From Rhizobium sp. BK313 (GTDB lineage: Bacteria; Pseudomonadota; Alphaproteobacteria; Rhizobiales; Rhizobiaceae): 64,000 bases of DNA. This document shows, in pieces, positions 1 to 10,246 of the stretch. The notes below the pieces were generated by a model that worked only from the letters and a program-made list of their open reading frames with translations, was not told the origin of the DNA and did no database searches. A program made the position numbers and the translations under genes. The number at the start of each line of letters is the position of its first letter. Within the stretch, counting starts at the first letter, position 1. The stretch covers positions 434,001-498,000 of the forward strand of contig NZ_JACHZQ010000002.1 of NCBI RefSeq assembly GCF_014193655.1, read 5' to 3'.

Positions 1-73
1 CGACGCACCATGCAGAATGTCATCGCTGTTATATCGTCGCCGTGTCCAACCATAATAGGTGATGGATGGAGCC

Positions 74-1471
74 TCAGCCGGCCTTGGCTCTCATGATCTG
101 CCCCTCCTGCAGATTGCGGTAGGCGGCGCCGGGATGAGGTGCTTGCAGCCGGGGGCCCGCGCCACCGAGTTTTTCTCTCAATGTTCCCTGGCGATAGTCG
201 GTCTTGTAGACGCCGCGCTTCTGCAGTTCCGGGACAAGAAGATCAACGGCATCCTCGAAGCTTTCCGGTGTCACCGCATAGGCAAGGTTGAAGCCGTCGA
301 CATCCGTATCCTCGACCCATTCCTGCAGGAGGTCGGCGACGGTTTGTGGCGAGCCGACGAAGACCGGGCCGAAACCGCCGATGCCGACCCAGTCCGCCAT
401 CTCGCGCACCGTCCAGACCTTGTCCGGATCAATAGTGGTGAAGGTCTCGACAGCCGATTGCACGGCGTTGGTATAGCGGTGCCTAAGCGGTTCATCGGGC
501 GCGAACTGGCCGAAGTCGATACCCGTCCAGCCGGAAATCAGTGTCAGCGCGCCTTCATAGGAGACGTATTTGCGATATTCGTCGAACTTACGTTTTGCCT
601 CCGCGTCCGTCTCGCCGAGAATCACGGTCTGCAGGTTGAAGGCGAGGATCTCGCGCGGATTGCGTCCGGCCCGCGCGGCTGCCTCGCGGACGTTGGCAAC
701 GTAACGCTTCAGCACCGTCTTCGACGGCGCGGCGACAAAGATGCACTCGGCATGGGCTCCGGCAAAATCCTTGCCACGGCTGGAGGCGCCGGCCTGGTAG
801 AGCACTGGTGTTCGCTGCGGCGACGGCTCGCTCAAGTGAATGCCCGGTACGGTGAATTGCTTGCCGGAATGATGGATCGGATGGACTTTCTCCGGATGCG
901 TGAAGATGCCGGTCTCGCGGTCACGCACCACAGCGCCATCTTCCCAGCTTCCTTCCCAGAGCTTGTAGCAAACCTCAAGATATTCCTCGGCGAGGTCGTA
1001 GCGGTCGTCATGCTTGGTCTGTGCCGCCTGGCCGATATTGAGTGCGCCGCTGTTCAGATAGGAGGTGACGATGTTCCACCCGACCCGGCCCTTGGTGAGA
1101 TGGTCAAGCGTCGAGATGCGGCGCGCGAAGGTGTAGGGATGTTCGAAGGAGAGCGATGCCGTCAGCCCGAAGCCGAGATGTTCGGTCACATGGGCCATGG
1201 TCGGAATGAGCTGCAGGGGATCGTTGACGGGCACCTGTGCCGAATGGCGCAGAGCGGCGTCGACATTGCCGTTCAGCACATCATAAACTCCGAGCACATC
1301 GGCGATGAAGAGCCCATCGAACTTGCCGCGCTCCAGGGTCTTGGCGAGATGGACCCAATAGTCGAGATCCTTGTACTTCCACGACTGATCGCGCGGATGC
1401 CGCCAGAGGCCGGGGGACTGGTGGCCCACGCAGTTCATGTCGAAGGCGTTCAGCCTGATTTCGCGGCTCAT
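74..1471 (-). CDS. NtaA/SnaA/DszA-family FMN-dependent monooxygenase
   Basis: A 465-residue flavin monooxygenase of the bacterial luciferase-like superfamily, closest in pattern to the nitrilotriacetate / dibenzothiophene-sulfone monooxygenase (NtaA/DszA) group. These enzymes use FMNH2 from a separate reductase to oxidise carbon-nitrogen or carbon-sulfur compounds in the cytoplasm. Family hallmarks are GRVGWNIVTSYLNSGA near residues 128-143 and QAGASSRGKDFAG near 236-248; the length is normal for the group. The ATG has an AGGA 8 bases upstream. It is the last gene of a five-gene minus-strand operon (binding protein, ATPase, two permeases, then this), so the imported substrate is probably what it oxidises. 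No FMN reductase is visible in the window. Family call is firm; the substrate, perhaps an organosulfur compound, is inferred. Confidence 0.88.
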   Translation of the reverse strand: MSREIRLNAFDMNCVGHQSPGLWRHPRDQSWKYKDLDYWVHLAKTLERGKFDGLFIADVLGVYDVLNGNVDAALRHSAQVPVNDPLQLIPTMAHVTEHLGFGLTASLSFEHPYTFARRISTLDHLTKGRVGWNIVTSYLNSGALNIGQAAQTKHDDRYDLAEEYLEVCYKLWEGSWEDGAVVRDRETGIFTHPEKVHPIHHSGKQFTVPGIHLSEPSPQRTPVLYQAGASSRGKDFAGAHAECIFVAAPSKTVLKRYVANVREAAARAGRNPREILAFNLQTVILGETDAEAKRKFDEYRKYVSYEGALTLISGWTGIDFGQFAPDEPLRHRYTNAVQSAVETFTTIDPDKVWTVREMADWVGIGGFGPVFVGSPQTVADLLQEWVEDTDVDGFNLAYAVTPESFEDAVDLLVPELQKRGVYKTDYRQGTLREKLGGAGPRLQAPHPGAAYRNLQEGQIMRAKAG

Positions 1472-1504
1472 ATCGTTATTCCTGCATATTGGACGAGCAC
1501 CGTT

Positions 1505-2503
1505 TCAGGCGCCGACGGTTTTTCTGTTGATGAAGCTGAAGGCGAGGACGGCAAAGATGAGAGTGCCCGTGCCGACCTGTTGCCAGTAGAAGTTCAGGCC
1601 GGTCAGCAAGAGGCCGTTGGCAACGATGCTGAGAAGCAGAACGCCAAGAACGGTTCCTGCGACATTCGGACGGCCAAGCGGCGAGAGCGTCGTTCCGATG
1701 AAGGTGGCTCCGATAGCGTTGAGGAGAAAGGCATTGCCGGAGGAGGGAATGTAGACCGTGACGGTCGCGGTCAGAATGAGACCTGCGACGGCCGCGATCA
1801 GCCCGGCAAGAATGAAGGTCACGGCAACGTGGCCGCCAAGGCCGATGCCGGAATAACGCACGACGCTCGGCTGGATGCCGATCGAAAGAACCACGCGGCC
1901 GAAGCGCATGCGCGTGAAGAGCACGATGGCGGCGACGATGATGAGGACGGCGATTGCGAGCGGAACCGGAAAGCCGGCGATGCTGCCATGGCCGAGAAAG
2001 CGAAATGCCTCTGGCACCCCGGAGGGCGGCAGATAGACCGGGTTCCCGCCATTCGTCAGCAATTGCTGCACACTGCGGCCGATGAACAATGTGCCGAGCG
2101 TTGCAAGGAATGGCGAGACCCCGATCCATGAAATCAGGAGTGCATTGAATGCACCGACCGCGGCTCCCGCCACCAGACCGGCCAGCAGGCCGAACGCCAC
2201 CGGTTGCCCGGAAAGTACGAGAGACACGAAAGCGAAACTCGCAAAATCCACCGCCGTTCCGACCGACAGGTCGATCCCGCCGGCAGACACCGCGAAGGTC
2301 ATGGCGATGGAAATGATGGCCAGCAACGTGAAATTGTTGACCAGAATGCTCTGGAGGTTGGCCGGGGTCAGAAAGGTGGGTGTCGTCGCGGAGAAAATCG
2401 CAAAGACCGCGACAAGCGCCAGGATCAAGCCATAGCGCGCCAGAATGGCGAGAGGACGATGCGAACGGGCCTGCGACGGAAGGGTTGAATTCGAAAGCGA
2501 CAC
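1505..2503 (-). CDS. RbsC-type ABC transporter permease
   Basis: Inner-membrane permease of the ribose/xylose (branched-chain amino acid/ribose) ABC family, 332 residues and almost all hydrophobic helices, with the family motif GGIDLSVG around the third helix. The open frame extends to 2794, but that extension lies inside the upstream permease in another frame and is not hydrophobic. The GTG at 2503, two bases after the upstream stop and preceded by GGGAGA, is the sensible start. It probably pairs with the 2506-3528 permease to form a heterodimeric channel. Substrate unknown; the neighbouring monooxygenase suggests a carbon or sulfur source rather than a simple sugar. Confidence 0.85.
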   Translation of the reverse strand: MSLSNSTLPSQARSHRPLAILARYGLILALVAVFAIFSATTPTFLTPANLQSILVNNFTLLAIISIAMTFAVSAGGIDLSVGTAVDFASFAFVSLVLSGQPVAFGLLAGLVAGAAVGAFNALLISWIGVSPFLATLGTLFIGRSVQQLLTNGGNPVYLPPSGVPEAFRFLGHGSIAGFPVPLAIAVLIIVAAIVLFTRMRFGRVVLSIGIQPSVVRYSGIGLGGHVAVTFILAGLIAAVAGLILTATVTVYIPSSGNAFLLNAIGATFIGTTLSPLGRPNVAGTVLGVLLLSIVANGLLLTGLNFYWQQVGTGTLIFAVLAFSFINRKTVGA

Positions 2504-2505
2504 CT

Positions 2506-3517
2506 TCAGATCTCCCGCTTGCGCAGCAATGTCGTCGCCGAAACGACGATGAGGATGAGGAGGCCCTGAATGCCGCTGACCAGCGTGCTCGGTAGATTGA
2601 GGAGCTGGAAGCCATTGACGAGGAATCCGACCAGCAAGGCCGACAGCAGCGTTCCGGTAATCGTCGGCACGAGCCGACGGGAGAAGACCGAACCGAGAAG
2701 AGCGGTGATAACGACCGGCAGCAGCATTTCGCCGGAGCCGGTGGTGCTGCCGCTCAGATATGAGACAGAAAGAATGCCGGCAATGCCGCCGCACAATCCG
2801 CTCGCAACGAAAGCGCCGGCAAGCAAGCGCTTGAGCGGCAACCCGGCTGCACGTGCCGCATCCGGAAACTCGCCCACGGCATAAAGCCTCAGGCCAAGTG
2901 GCGTATTCTGCACGATGACCGCCGCAATCACGGCAAAGCCGAGGAGCACATAGGCAAGCACCGGAATACCGAAGCCGTCGGAGGCGGACAGCGCCGTCAG
3001 AAAATCGCTCGAAGCCGGCAGGACCGTATTTTGCGTCAGCACGAGTTCCAGACCGGCAACGATGTTCATGACGGCAAGCGTGGCGAGCAGGGGTACGATG
3101 CCGGCCAGCACGACGGCGGCGGCGTTGACCGCGCCGATCGCCAGTCCGACCAGCAGCGTTGCGAGGATCGCCACGGGATCGCCGTAGCCAAGCTGCAGGA
3201 GGCTGGCATAGACGGCTGCACTGAGGCCCATGTTGGCGGCGAGCGACAGATCGATGCCGCCGGTGACCACATTGGCGCCACCGGCGATCAGAACGACGGT
3301 CAATCCAATGGCGAGCACGCCCGAGATGGCCGACTGGCCGAGCACATTTCCGATATTGCCGATGCTGAGGAAATAAGGGGCCGTCAACGAGAAGACGGCA
3401 AGGATGACGGCAAAGGCAATAAGCGAGCCGAAGCGTAGGGCAGCGGCGGCGACATTGCCGGCCGAGCGGTTCGGAGTTTCCTTTGTGGCCAGGTTAGCGG
3501 CGGGAGCGAACTGAATG

Positions 3518-3528
<11 letters not shown>
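2506..3528 (-). CDS. RbsC-type ABC transporter permease
   Basis: Second permease of the same importer, 340 residues, with about eight to ten membrane helices and a GGIDLSLAANMG motif typical of the ribose permease family. The start is taken at the ATG at 3528 (MSVDIQFAP), which overlaps the end of the ATPase gene by 11 bases. The open frame begins further upstream, but those codons lie inside the ATPase gene. Two different permeases in one operon point to a heterodimeric channel, as in many rhizobial sugar-type importers. It is translationally linked to both neighbours. Confidence 0.86.
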
Positions 3529-5068
<1,540 letters not shown>

Positions 5069-5125
5069 TTCATCGATCCAATGGGATGCGGTGATGCGGC
5101 CGCAGCCGCATCACCGGCCAAATGT

Positions 5126-6136
5126 TCAGCCGATACCGAGCTTCTTGGTGACCTCGGCGACATTGGTCTTGTTGGCCAGCAGCGCGGGCACATAGGTTTC
5201 GCGTGGCAAGGTCTGGCCGGCCAGCAGCTTGGCGACGTTCCGGATCGCCGTGCGACCGATCTCGGCTGGCTGCTGGGCTGCATCGGCGCCCGCGGGAGAA
5301 TTCGGATCGGCGATGAGCTGCAGAACTTCCGGGCTTCCGTCGACGCCATAGGTTTTGATTTCCGTACGCCCGGCGGCCGCGAGAGCCTGGGTCGCGCCAA
5401 GCTGCGGAATATCCCAGGCGGACCATATCGCCTTGATAGACCCCTTCTCGGGATATTTGTTGAGGATCGCGGTGATCTGGGTGAAAGCATCCTGGACCGT
5501 GTTCGGGATAACGTCCCGCAGCTCCGGCTGGATGATTTTCACCTTGGGGAAATACTTGACGACGTTGACGAGCTGGTCGTAGCGGATCGCGCAGGGCGTA
5601 ACCCCGTAGAAGCCGTTGAAGACGACGATATTGCCTTCGCCGCCGATGTCGGAAACGAGCTGCAAGGCAAGATCCTTGCCGATGCCCCAGTTGTCCGAGG
5701 TCGTGTTGTTGATCGAATTCGTGGAACCGACATCGACGGTCAGCACCGGGATGCCAGCGTCGCGGGCCTTTTTCAGCCAGGGGTCGATGACGCTGAGGGT
5801 ACCGAGAATCTGGACGATGGCATCCGGCTTCTGCGCAATCAGCGTCTGAAGTTGCGCGACGAGCTTGCCGTCATTGCGGCCCGCATCGACTGCGATCGGT
5901 TCACCGCCAAGCTTTTTCACCTCTGCGATCTGAGCATTATAGGCTTGCAGATCGAAATAATGATCGGTGCCCGTGGCGCTGATGGCGATGCGCTTTCCCT
6001 TCAGCGACAAGCCGTCATCGCCGGCTGCAGCCGACTGCCCGGCAAAAAGGCCGGCGCCTGCAAACGTTGCGCTGGCGACGGCTGCGAGTTTCAGGATCTC
6101 CCGGCGTCCAAAGCCGGATTTCTGGTCGTGGTTCAT
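5126..6136 (-). CDS. Periplasmic sugar-type ABC substrate-binding protein with a Tat-like signal
   Basis: A 336-residue type I periplasmic binding protein (RbsB-like, Peripla_BP_4) and the first gene of the five-gene operon. Its N-terminus carries a twin arginine (R11-R12 in SGFGRREILKLAAV), a moderate hydrophobic stretch and an AxA-like end near residue 38, so export of the folded protein by Tat is likely; most RbsB relatives use Sec. The body shows the usual two-lobe pattern, with KGKRIAISATGTDHYF opening the mature protein. Substrate unknown; linkage to an NtaA/DszA-like monooxygenase suggests an organic sulfur or nitrogen compound. A dyad at 6156-6170 sits just upstream. Confidence 0.88.
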   Translation of the reverse strand: MNHDQKSGFGRREILKLAAVASATFAGAGLFAGQSAAAGDDGLSLKGKRIAISATGTDHYFDLQAYNAQIAEVKKLGGEPIAVDAGRNDGKLVAQLQTLIAQKPDAIVQILGTLSVIDPWLKKARDAGIPVLTVDVGSTNSINNTTSDNWGIGKDLALQLVSDIGGEGNIVVFNGFYGVTPCAIRYDQLVNVVKYFPKVKIIQPELRDVIPNTVQDAFTQITAILNKYPEKGSIKAIWSAWDIPQLGATQALAAAGRTEIKTYGVDGSPEVLQLIADPNSPAGADAAQQPAEIGRTAIRNVAKLLAGQTLPRETYVPALLANKTNVAEVTKKLGIG

Positions 6137-6155
6137 GGAATGCCTCTCCGTTATA

Positions 6156-6170
6156 ATCTACAAATTAGAT
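6156..6170. promoter_or_regulatory. Candidate operator, dyad ATCTA-N5-TAGAT
   Basis: Perfect 5-base arms ATCTA (6156-6160) and TAGAT (6166-6170) around CAAAT, 20-34 bases upstream of the binding-protein start at 6136 on the minus strand. The flanking DNA is AT-rich as in a promoter. The TCTA...TAGA core recurs at 8946-8954 and 12812-12819, before other units of the same region. The function as a regulator site is inferred. Confidence 0.4.
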
Positions 6171-6248
6171 ATATTTAGTGAAATAAAGAGGAACGCTATT
6201 CCAAAAGGCACGGTCTGAGAGAAAAGTTCTTCGGAGGACGCCTCGTGC

Positions 6249-7316
6249 TTAGCGCTCGCCGTTTCGCCCGAGGCCATAGGTCAGGGCCAGCGCGCCGACG
6301 AGCACGGCGCCCTTGACGAAATCCTGGGTGTAATAAGGGGCGTTCAGCATCGTCAGCCCGTTGAGCAGCACGCCGACGAAGACAGCCCCGGCAATGGTGC
6401 CAAGCACGTTCGGGCGGCGCAGACCCAATACAGCGAAGCCGATCAGCGAGGCAGCGACCGCATCCATCAGCAGCGAACCGCCGGATGAGACGTCGCCGCG
6501 ACCGACGCGGGCGGCGATGACGATGCCGCCGAGCGAGGCAAGTGTGCCGGATATGACATAGGCCAGCGTTTTCAGCCTTGTCGTCGATGCTCCAGCGAGC
6601 CGCGTTGCCACCTCGTTGCCGCCGGTGGCAAACAGCAGGCGGCCGATGCGGGTCCGCTCGGTCAGTACGAACAGCACCAGGGCGACAAGGATCATCAAGA
6701 CGACGGAGACCGGAACGACGCCAAACAGGCTGTAGCGGCCGATCAGCAGGAAGTGCGGATCGTAGCTGCCGGCAGCCTTGGAGCCGTCGGGCAGAATCAG
6801 TCCGGCGGAGATCGAGCGTCCGGCGGTCGGGATGAGCTGCAGGCCGGAAAGCAGGAACATCATCGATAGCGTTGCCAGGAGATCGGGCACCTTCAGCCGG
6901 ACGATGATGAAGGCGTTGATCAGGCCGATCGCAGCGCCAAAGGCGAGCACCAATGGCACAGTGGCATAGGCGTCAAGCTGCCAAACGATCATCGCGTAGC
7001 TTGCGGCCATGACGCTCGATGCGGCGACTGCGCCGATCGAGAGGTCGAACCCGCCGACGGCAAGTGTCACCGTGACGCCGGCGCCGAGGATGGCAACGAC
7101 GGAGACCGCCTGCAGGATGCTCATGAGATTGTTGATGTTGATGAAGGCGGGCTGCGCCGCCGTGAAGCCGATGATGAGGAGAGCGAGCAGGATGAAAACC
7201 GCGCCGGAGCGCAGGATGGCGCTGACGCCGGCGAACCAGCCGATTGCCGGACCAGCGGACACCGGCTCGGTCCGTTCCGCCGGCTGCGGGAAGCTGTCAT
7301 TGTCCACGGATGTCAT
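6249..7316 (-). CDS. RbsC-type ABC transporter permease
   Basis: A 355-residue permease of the ribose family, with a short hydrophilic N-terminus, many membrane helices and the motif VGGFDLSIGAVAAS. The start codon overlaps the end of the ATPase gene by four bases (ATGA), so the two are translationally coupled. With the ATPase 7313-8794 and the divergent binding protein 9022-10068 it makes a second complete importer, this one with a single permease (homodimeric channel expected). The substrate is probably an organosulfur-like compound given the DszC-like enzymes nearby; that is inference. Confidence 0.86.
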   Translation of the reverse strand: MTSVDNDSFPQPAERTEPVSAGPAIGWFAGVSAILRSGAVFILLALLIIGFTAAQPAFININNLMSILQAVSVVAILGAGVTVTLAVGGFDLSIGAVAASSVMAASYAMIVWQLDAYATVPLVLAFGAAIGLINAFIIVRLKVPDLLATLSMMFLLSGLQLIPTAGRSISAGLILPDGSKAAGSYDPHFLLIGRYSLFGVVPVSVVLMILVALVLFVLTERTRIGRLLFATGGNEVATRLAGASTTRLKTLAYVISGTLASLGGIVIAARVGRGDVSSGGSLLMDAVAASLIGFAVLGLRRPNVLGTIAGAVFVGVLLNGLTMLNAPYYTQDFVKGAVLVGALALTYGLGRNGER

Positions 7317-8794
7317 GCCGGAATGTCCTCGATAGCGTGTGGGTTTGCCGCATCGGCAATGGGGTTCAGGCTGTGCCGGTCGATTATGAGAATGCGGTCG
7401 GCCACCTCGTAGGCCTCCTCCGGGTCGGAGGTGGCAATCAGCGTGGCGCGATCGCTGCGGCGGCCTATCGCCTGGATGATGTCATGCCGGGCGCCGACAT
7501 CGACGCCCTGGAAAGGTTCGTCGAGCAGCAGAAGCCGGCTTTGCTCTGCTTCCCAACGGGCCAGTACCACTTTCTGCTGGTTGCCGCCCGAGAGCGTCCA
7601 GACGGAGGCAAGAGGCCCTGAGGCTTTGATCCGTAGCCGCTCGATCGCCTTCTCCGCTTCCTGGCGCTCACGGCTGCCGAACAGGAGACCGCTCGGATAC
7701 CAGCGGCCGAGATGGGGCAGACTGATCGTGCCGGCGACCGAATTGCCGGGCCAGGCGGCAGGCATTAGCGAGGACCGGTGTCGATCCTCCGCGGCCATGG
7801 CGACGCCGGCGGCGATTGCCTGCGCTGGATTTTGCGGCCGATAGGGTTTGCCATCGAGGCGCATTTCACCCTCGATGAGTTGGGTAACGCCGAAGATCGC
7901 CGAAAGGAGCCGGCTTTTTCCGGCACCGAGCACGCCGGTAATGGCGACGACTTCGCCCTCGTGCAGCGAAAGATCGAATGGGATGGCATTCGGCAGCAGG
8001 CGCGTATGGCGCATTTCGAAGACCGGCTTGCCGCCGACACTGCGCGTACCCGGCCGCGCCGATTGCAGCTTGCGGCCGATCATGGTTTCGATGGCGGCCG
8101 GAAAGTCGATCGGGCGGACAAACGAGCCCACGACCTGTCCGCCGCGCATGACGAGCGCGCGATCTGCGATAGCGTCCAGATCCGCTGTGCGATGGGAGAT
8201 ATAGAGGATCGCCAATCCCTGGCTCTTCAGTCGCAGGAGAATATCGAACAGGCGGTGGCTTTCCTGCCCGGAGAGGCTTGCCGTTGGTTCGTCGAGGATC
8301 AGCAGGTCGGCCTGATCCGCCAATGCGCGCGCCACCGCCACCAATTGCCGGTCCGCCGCCGGCAGATCGCCGAAATCCCGATCGAGAGGCAGAGAGAAGC
8401 CGGCGATATCCAGTACAGCTTGTGCCCGGGCGCGGATGCCGGCGCGCGAGACGAAAAACGGCACCCGGCGATCCGCGAAACGATGGAGTAGCAGCGCGTC
8501 CGCGACGGTCAGGCCGGGAGGCCCGACGAGATCGGTCGACTGATGGACAGTGACGATCCCTGCTTTTGTCGCCTCAGCCGGGTTTGCCGGGGCAAAGCTC
8601 TGTCCCTTGAAGCTGATCCTGCCGCCATCGGCGGGAAGTGAGCCGGATAATATTTTCACCAGCGTCGACTTCCCGGCGCCGTTCGCACCCATGAGGGCAA
8701 CGATCTCGCCGCGCTCGATGGAGAGCGTTGCGTCGGCAAGCGCGCGCGTCGAGCCAAAGCTGCGCGTGAGATTTTCGACTTGGAGCAGGGGCAT
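7313..8794 (-). CDS. Sugar-type ABC transporter ATPase, two nucleotide-binding domains
   Basis: A 493-residue double ATPase of the RbsA family. The first domain has Walker A GANGAGKST, a degenerate signature (LPAADRQLVAVARAL) and Walker B LLILDEPTASL. The second has GVLGAGKSR, a canonical LSGGNQQKVVLARW and LLLLDEPFQGVDVG. The open frame begins at 8905, but homology starts at MPLLQVENLTRSF, so the ATG at 8794 is chosen. It is the first gene of a two-gene minus-strand unit with the permease 6249-7316. It diverges from the cognate binding protein across 8795-9021. Confidence 0.88.
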   Translation of the reverse strand: MPLLQVENLTRSFGSTRALADATLSIERGEIVALMGANGAGKSTLVKILSGSLPADGGRISFKGQSFAPANPAEATKAGIVTVHQSTDLVGPPGLTVADALLLHRFADRRVPFFVSRAGIRARAQAVLDIAGFSLPLDRDFGDLPAADRQLVAVARALADQADLLILDEPTASLSGQESHRLFDILLRLKSQGLAILYISHRTADLDAIADRALVMRGGQVVGSFVRPIDFPAAIETMIGRKLQSARPGTRSVGGKPVFEMRHTRLLPNAIPFDLSLHEGEVVAITGVLGAGKSRLLSAIFGVTQLIEGEMRLDGKPYRPQNPAQAIAAGVAMAAEDRHRSSLMPAAWPGNSVAGTISLPHLGRWYPSGLLFGSRERQEAEKAIERLRIKASGPLASVWTLSGGNQQKVVLARWEAEQSRLLLLDEPFQGVDVGARHDIIQAIGRRSDRATLIATSDPEEAYEVADRILIIDRHSLNPIADAANPHAIEDIPA

Positions 8795-8916
8795 ACAGCG
8801 TTTTCCGGTTTCGCCCGATAATGCCCCGGGCTGCGATTGAACTTCCAGGCACGTCATTTCCGGGACAAAGCTGCAGGTGGAACAAAGAATCTCCGGAAGC
8901 GGCAAAAATCAGATCA

Positions 8917-8954
8917 TTTAGTCTACTAAAAATATAGAGATTATTTCTAATAGA
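8917..8954. promoter_or_regulatory. Divergent promoter region with two candidate operator dyads
   Basis: In the AT-rich centre of the 227-base gap between the divergent ATPase and binding-protein genes lie two inverted repeats. One is TTTAGT-CT-ACTAAA (8917-8930, 6-base arms). The other is TCTA-A-TAGA (8946-8954). The second shares its core with the dyads at 6156-6170 and 12812-12819. The position suits a regulator controlling both arms of the transporter. No regulator gene lies next to it. Confidence 0.42.
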
Positions 8955-9021
8955 TTGACGCGTCGCCGGGAACCCGTTGCCTGTCAGACGACGCTCCAGA
9001 TCGATCATAAGGAACACGACG

Positions 9022-10068
9022 ATGAAATCTCTCGCACGGCTCGCTCTGTCTGCCGCCGTCATTCCATTCGTCTTCTTGCAATCGGCCCATGCCGACGGCA
9101 TCGCCGGTGCGCCGGCGCCATTTGACAAGGGCGGCGTCAAGCTGGCGCTGATCAGCTACATCTCCGCCGGCGATTTCTTCCAGGCCTATCAGGCGGGTGC
9201 GGAAGCGCAGGCCAAGGCGCTCGGCATCGATCTCCGCGTCTTCCCCGGCCGCCAGGATGCCGCCGAGCAGCGCGAGCAGATTCTCCAGGCCGTCAATCTT
9301 GGGGTGAGCGGTATCGTCATCGACCACGGCCTGCCGGAATCGCTCGGCGACGTCGTGCAGCAGGCACTCGATAAAGGCGTCAAGGTCGTCGCCTTTGACG
9401 TCAATCTCAACAATCCGAAGATTCCGCAGGTCGAGCAGAGCGATCATGAACTGGCTGAGCAGGCGCTCGACCAGGTGGTGAAGGACAACGGGAAGAGCTT
9501 TGCCGCCGGCTATGTCTATGTCGCCGGTTTCGCGCCGCTCGATCGTCGCAATGAGGTCTGGGACAAGTTCAAGGCCGCCAATCCCGGCGTCGTCGAAAAG
9601 GCGCGTTTCGGCAATGTCAGCGACACGACCGCAACCAGCACCGCCGATCAGGCGAAAGCGGCGTTGACCGCCAATCCGGATATCAAGGTGGTCTTTGCGC
9701 CCTATGACGAGTTCGCCCGCGGCGTGAAGCTCGCAGCCGGCGACCTTGGCATAGCCGACAAAATCAAGATTTATTCCGCAGATGTCTCGACCGCCGATAT
9801 CCAGGAGATCACCGAGCCGGGAAGCCCCTGGGTTGCGACCGTCGCCACCAATCCTGCCGTGGTTGGTGCCGTCTCCGTGCGTGCGGCCGCTCTGCAGATC
9901 GCCGGCCAGGAGATTCCGCACCAGATCACCATCAAACCGACGCTTCTGACCCAGGACAGCCTGCGGGCTGCCGGCGTCAAGACCATCGAGGATCTGGCCG
10001 CCAAGATTCCGGCCTTCAGCACCAGCGATGCGGCAACGGCAAGCTGGATTCCGGACAAGCTGTTCTGA
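9022..10068 (+). CDS. Periplasmic sugar-type ABC substrate-binding protein
   Basis: A 348-residue binding protein of the RbsB/Peripla_BP_4 class. The ATG at 9022 is preceded by AAGGA and begins a clear Sec signal peptide (MKSLARLALSAAVIPFVFL... ending AHA near residue 24). An upstream in-frame ATG at 8977 would spoil the signal. The mature part has the typical domain start KLALISYISAGDFFQAY and the repeated VKVVAFDVN / IKVVFAPYDEF strands. It is divergent from its likely ATPase and permease (6249-8794) and upstream of a DszC-like flavoprotein with the same orientation. Confidence 0.88.
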   Translation: MKSLARLALSAAVIPFVFLQSAHADGIAGAPAPFDKGGVKLALISYISAGDFFQAYQAGAEAQAKALGIDLRVFPGRQDAAEQREQILQAVNLGVSGIVIDHGLPESLGDVVQQALDKGVKVVAFDVNLNNPKIPQVEQSDHELAEQALDQVVKDNGKSFAAGYVYVAGFAPLDRRNEVWDKFKAANPGVVEKARFGNVSDTTATSTADQAKAALTANPDIKVVFAPYDEFARGVKLAAGDLGIADKIKIYSADVSTADIQEITEPGSPWVATVATNPAVVGAVSVRAAALQIAGQEIPHQITIKPTLLTQDSLRAAGVKTIEDLAAKIPAFSTSDAATASWIPDKLF

Positions 10069-10090
10069 GGTCTGCAACAGGACGCGTGCG

Positions 10091-10112
10091 GCGGCGCATT
10101 TTTCGGCGCCGC
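10091..10112 (+). terminator. Hairpin after the binding-protein gene
   Basis: GCGGCGC (10091-10097) pairs with GCGCCGC (10106-10112) across an 8-base T-rich loop, 22 bases after the stop codon at 10068. There is no long T-run after it, so it may be a partial terminator or an mRNA 3'-end stabiliser. Such hairpins are common after abundant binding-protein genes. Confidence 0.4.
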
Positions 10113-10125
10113 TGCATCATCATTT

Positions 10126-10230
10126 CTAGAGCAATTCCAGGAAAAGTGCGAAGCGGTTTTCCGTCCGGAATTGCGTGAAACAAAGGGATAGAGCGGGAAA
10201 GCGATTCCGTGAAACGCTGAACCGCTCTAG
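10126..10230. repeat. RIME-like rhizobial intergenic repeat
   Basis: About 105 bases bounded by the inverted ends CTAGAGC (10126-10132) and GCTCTAG (10224-10230). Inside are phrases such as AGCAATTCCAGGAAAAGTG and TTCCGTCCGGAATTGCGTG, which I recognise from the Rhizobium-specific intergenic mosaic elements found between genes in many Rhizobiaceae. It can fold into stem-loops and sits 16 bases before the start at 10247, in the leader of a DszC-like gene. The exact RIME subclass was not checked. Confidence 0.65.
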
Positions 10231-10246
10231 GGATCAGGAGTTCATT

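Noticed and set aside
59..2131. 690-codon open frame on the plus strand
   Set aside because: It is antisense to the monooxygenase and permease genes, lacks any recognisable domain and arises from high GC at third positions of the real genes.
2504..2794. N-terminal extension of the permease 1505-2503
   Set aside because: Lies wholly inside the upstream permease in another frame and is not hydrophobic; the GTG at 2503 fits homology and spacing.
8947..10077. 376-codon open frame on the minus strand
   Set aside because: Antisense to a binding protein with a clear signal peptide and ribosome site.
10125..10130. TCTAGA as a further copy of the TCTA/TAGA dyad
   Set aside because: It is the end of the RIME-like repeat, not an independent operator.
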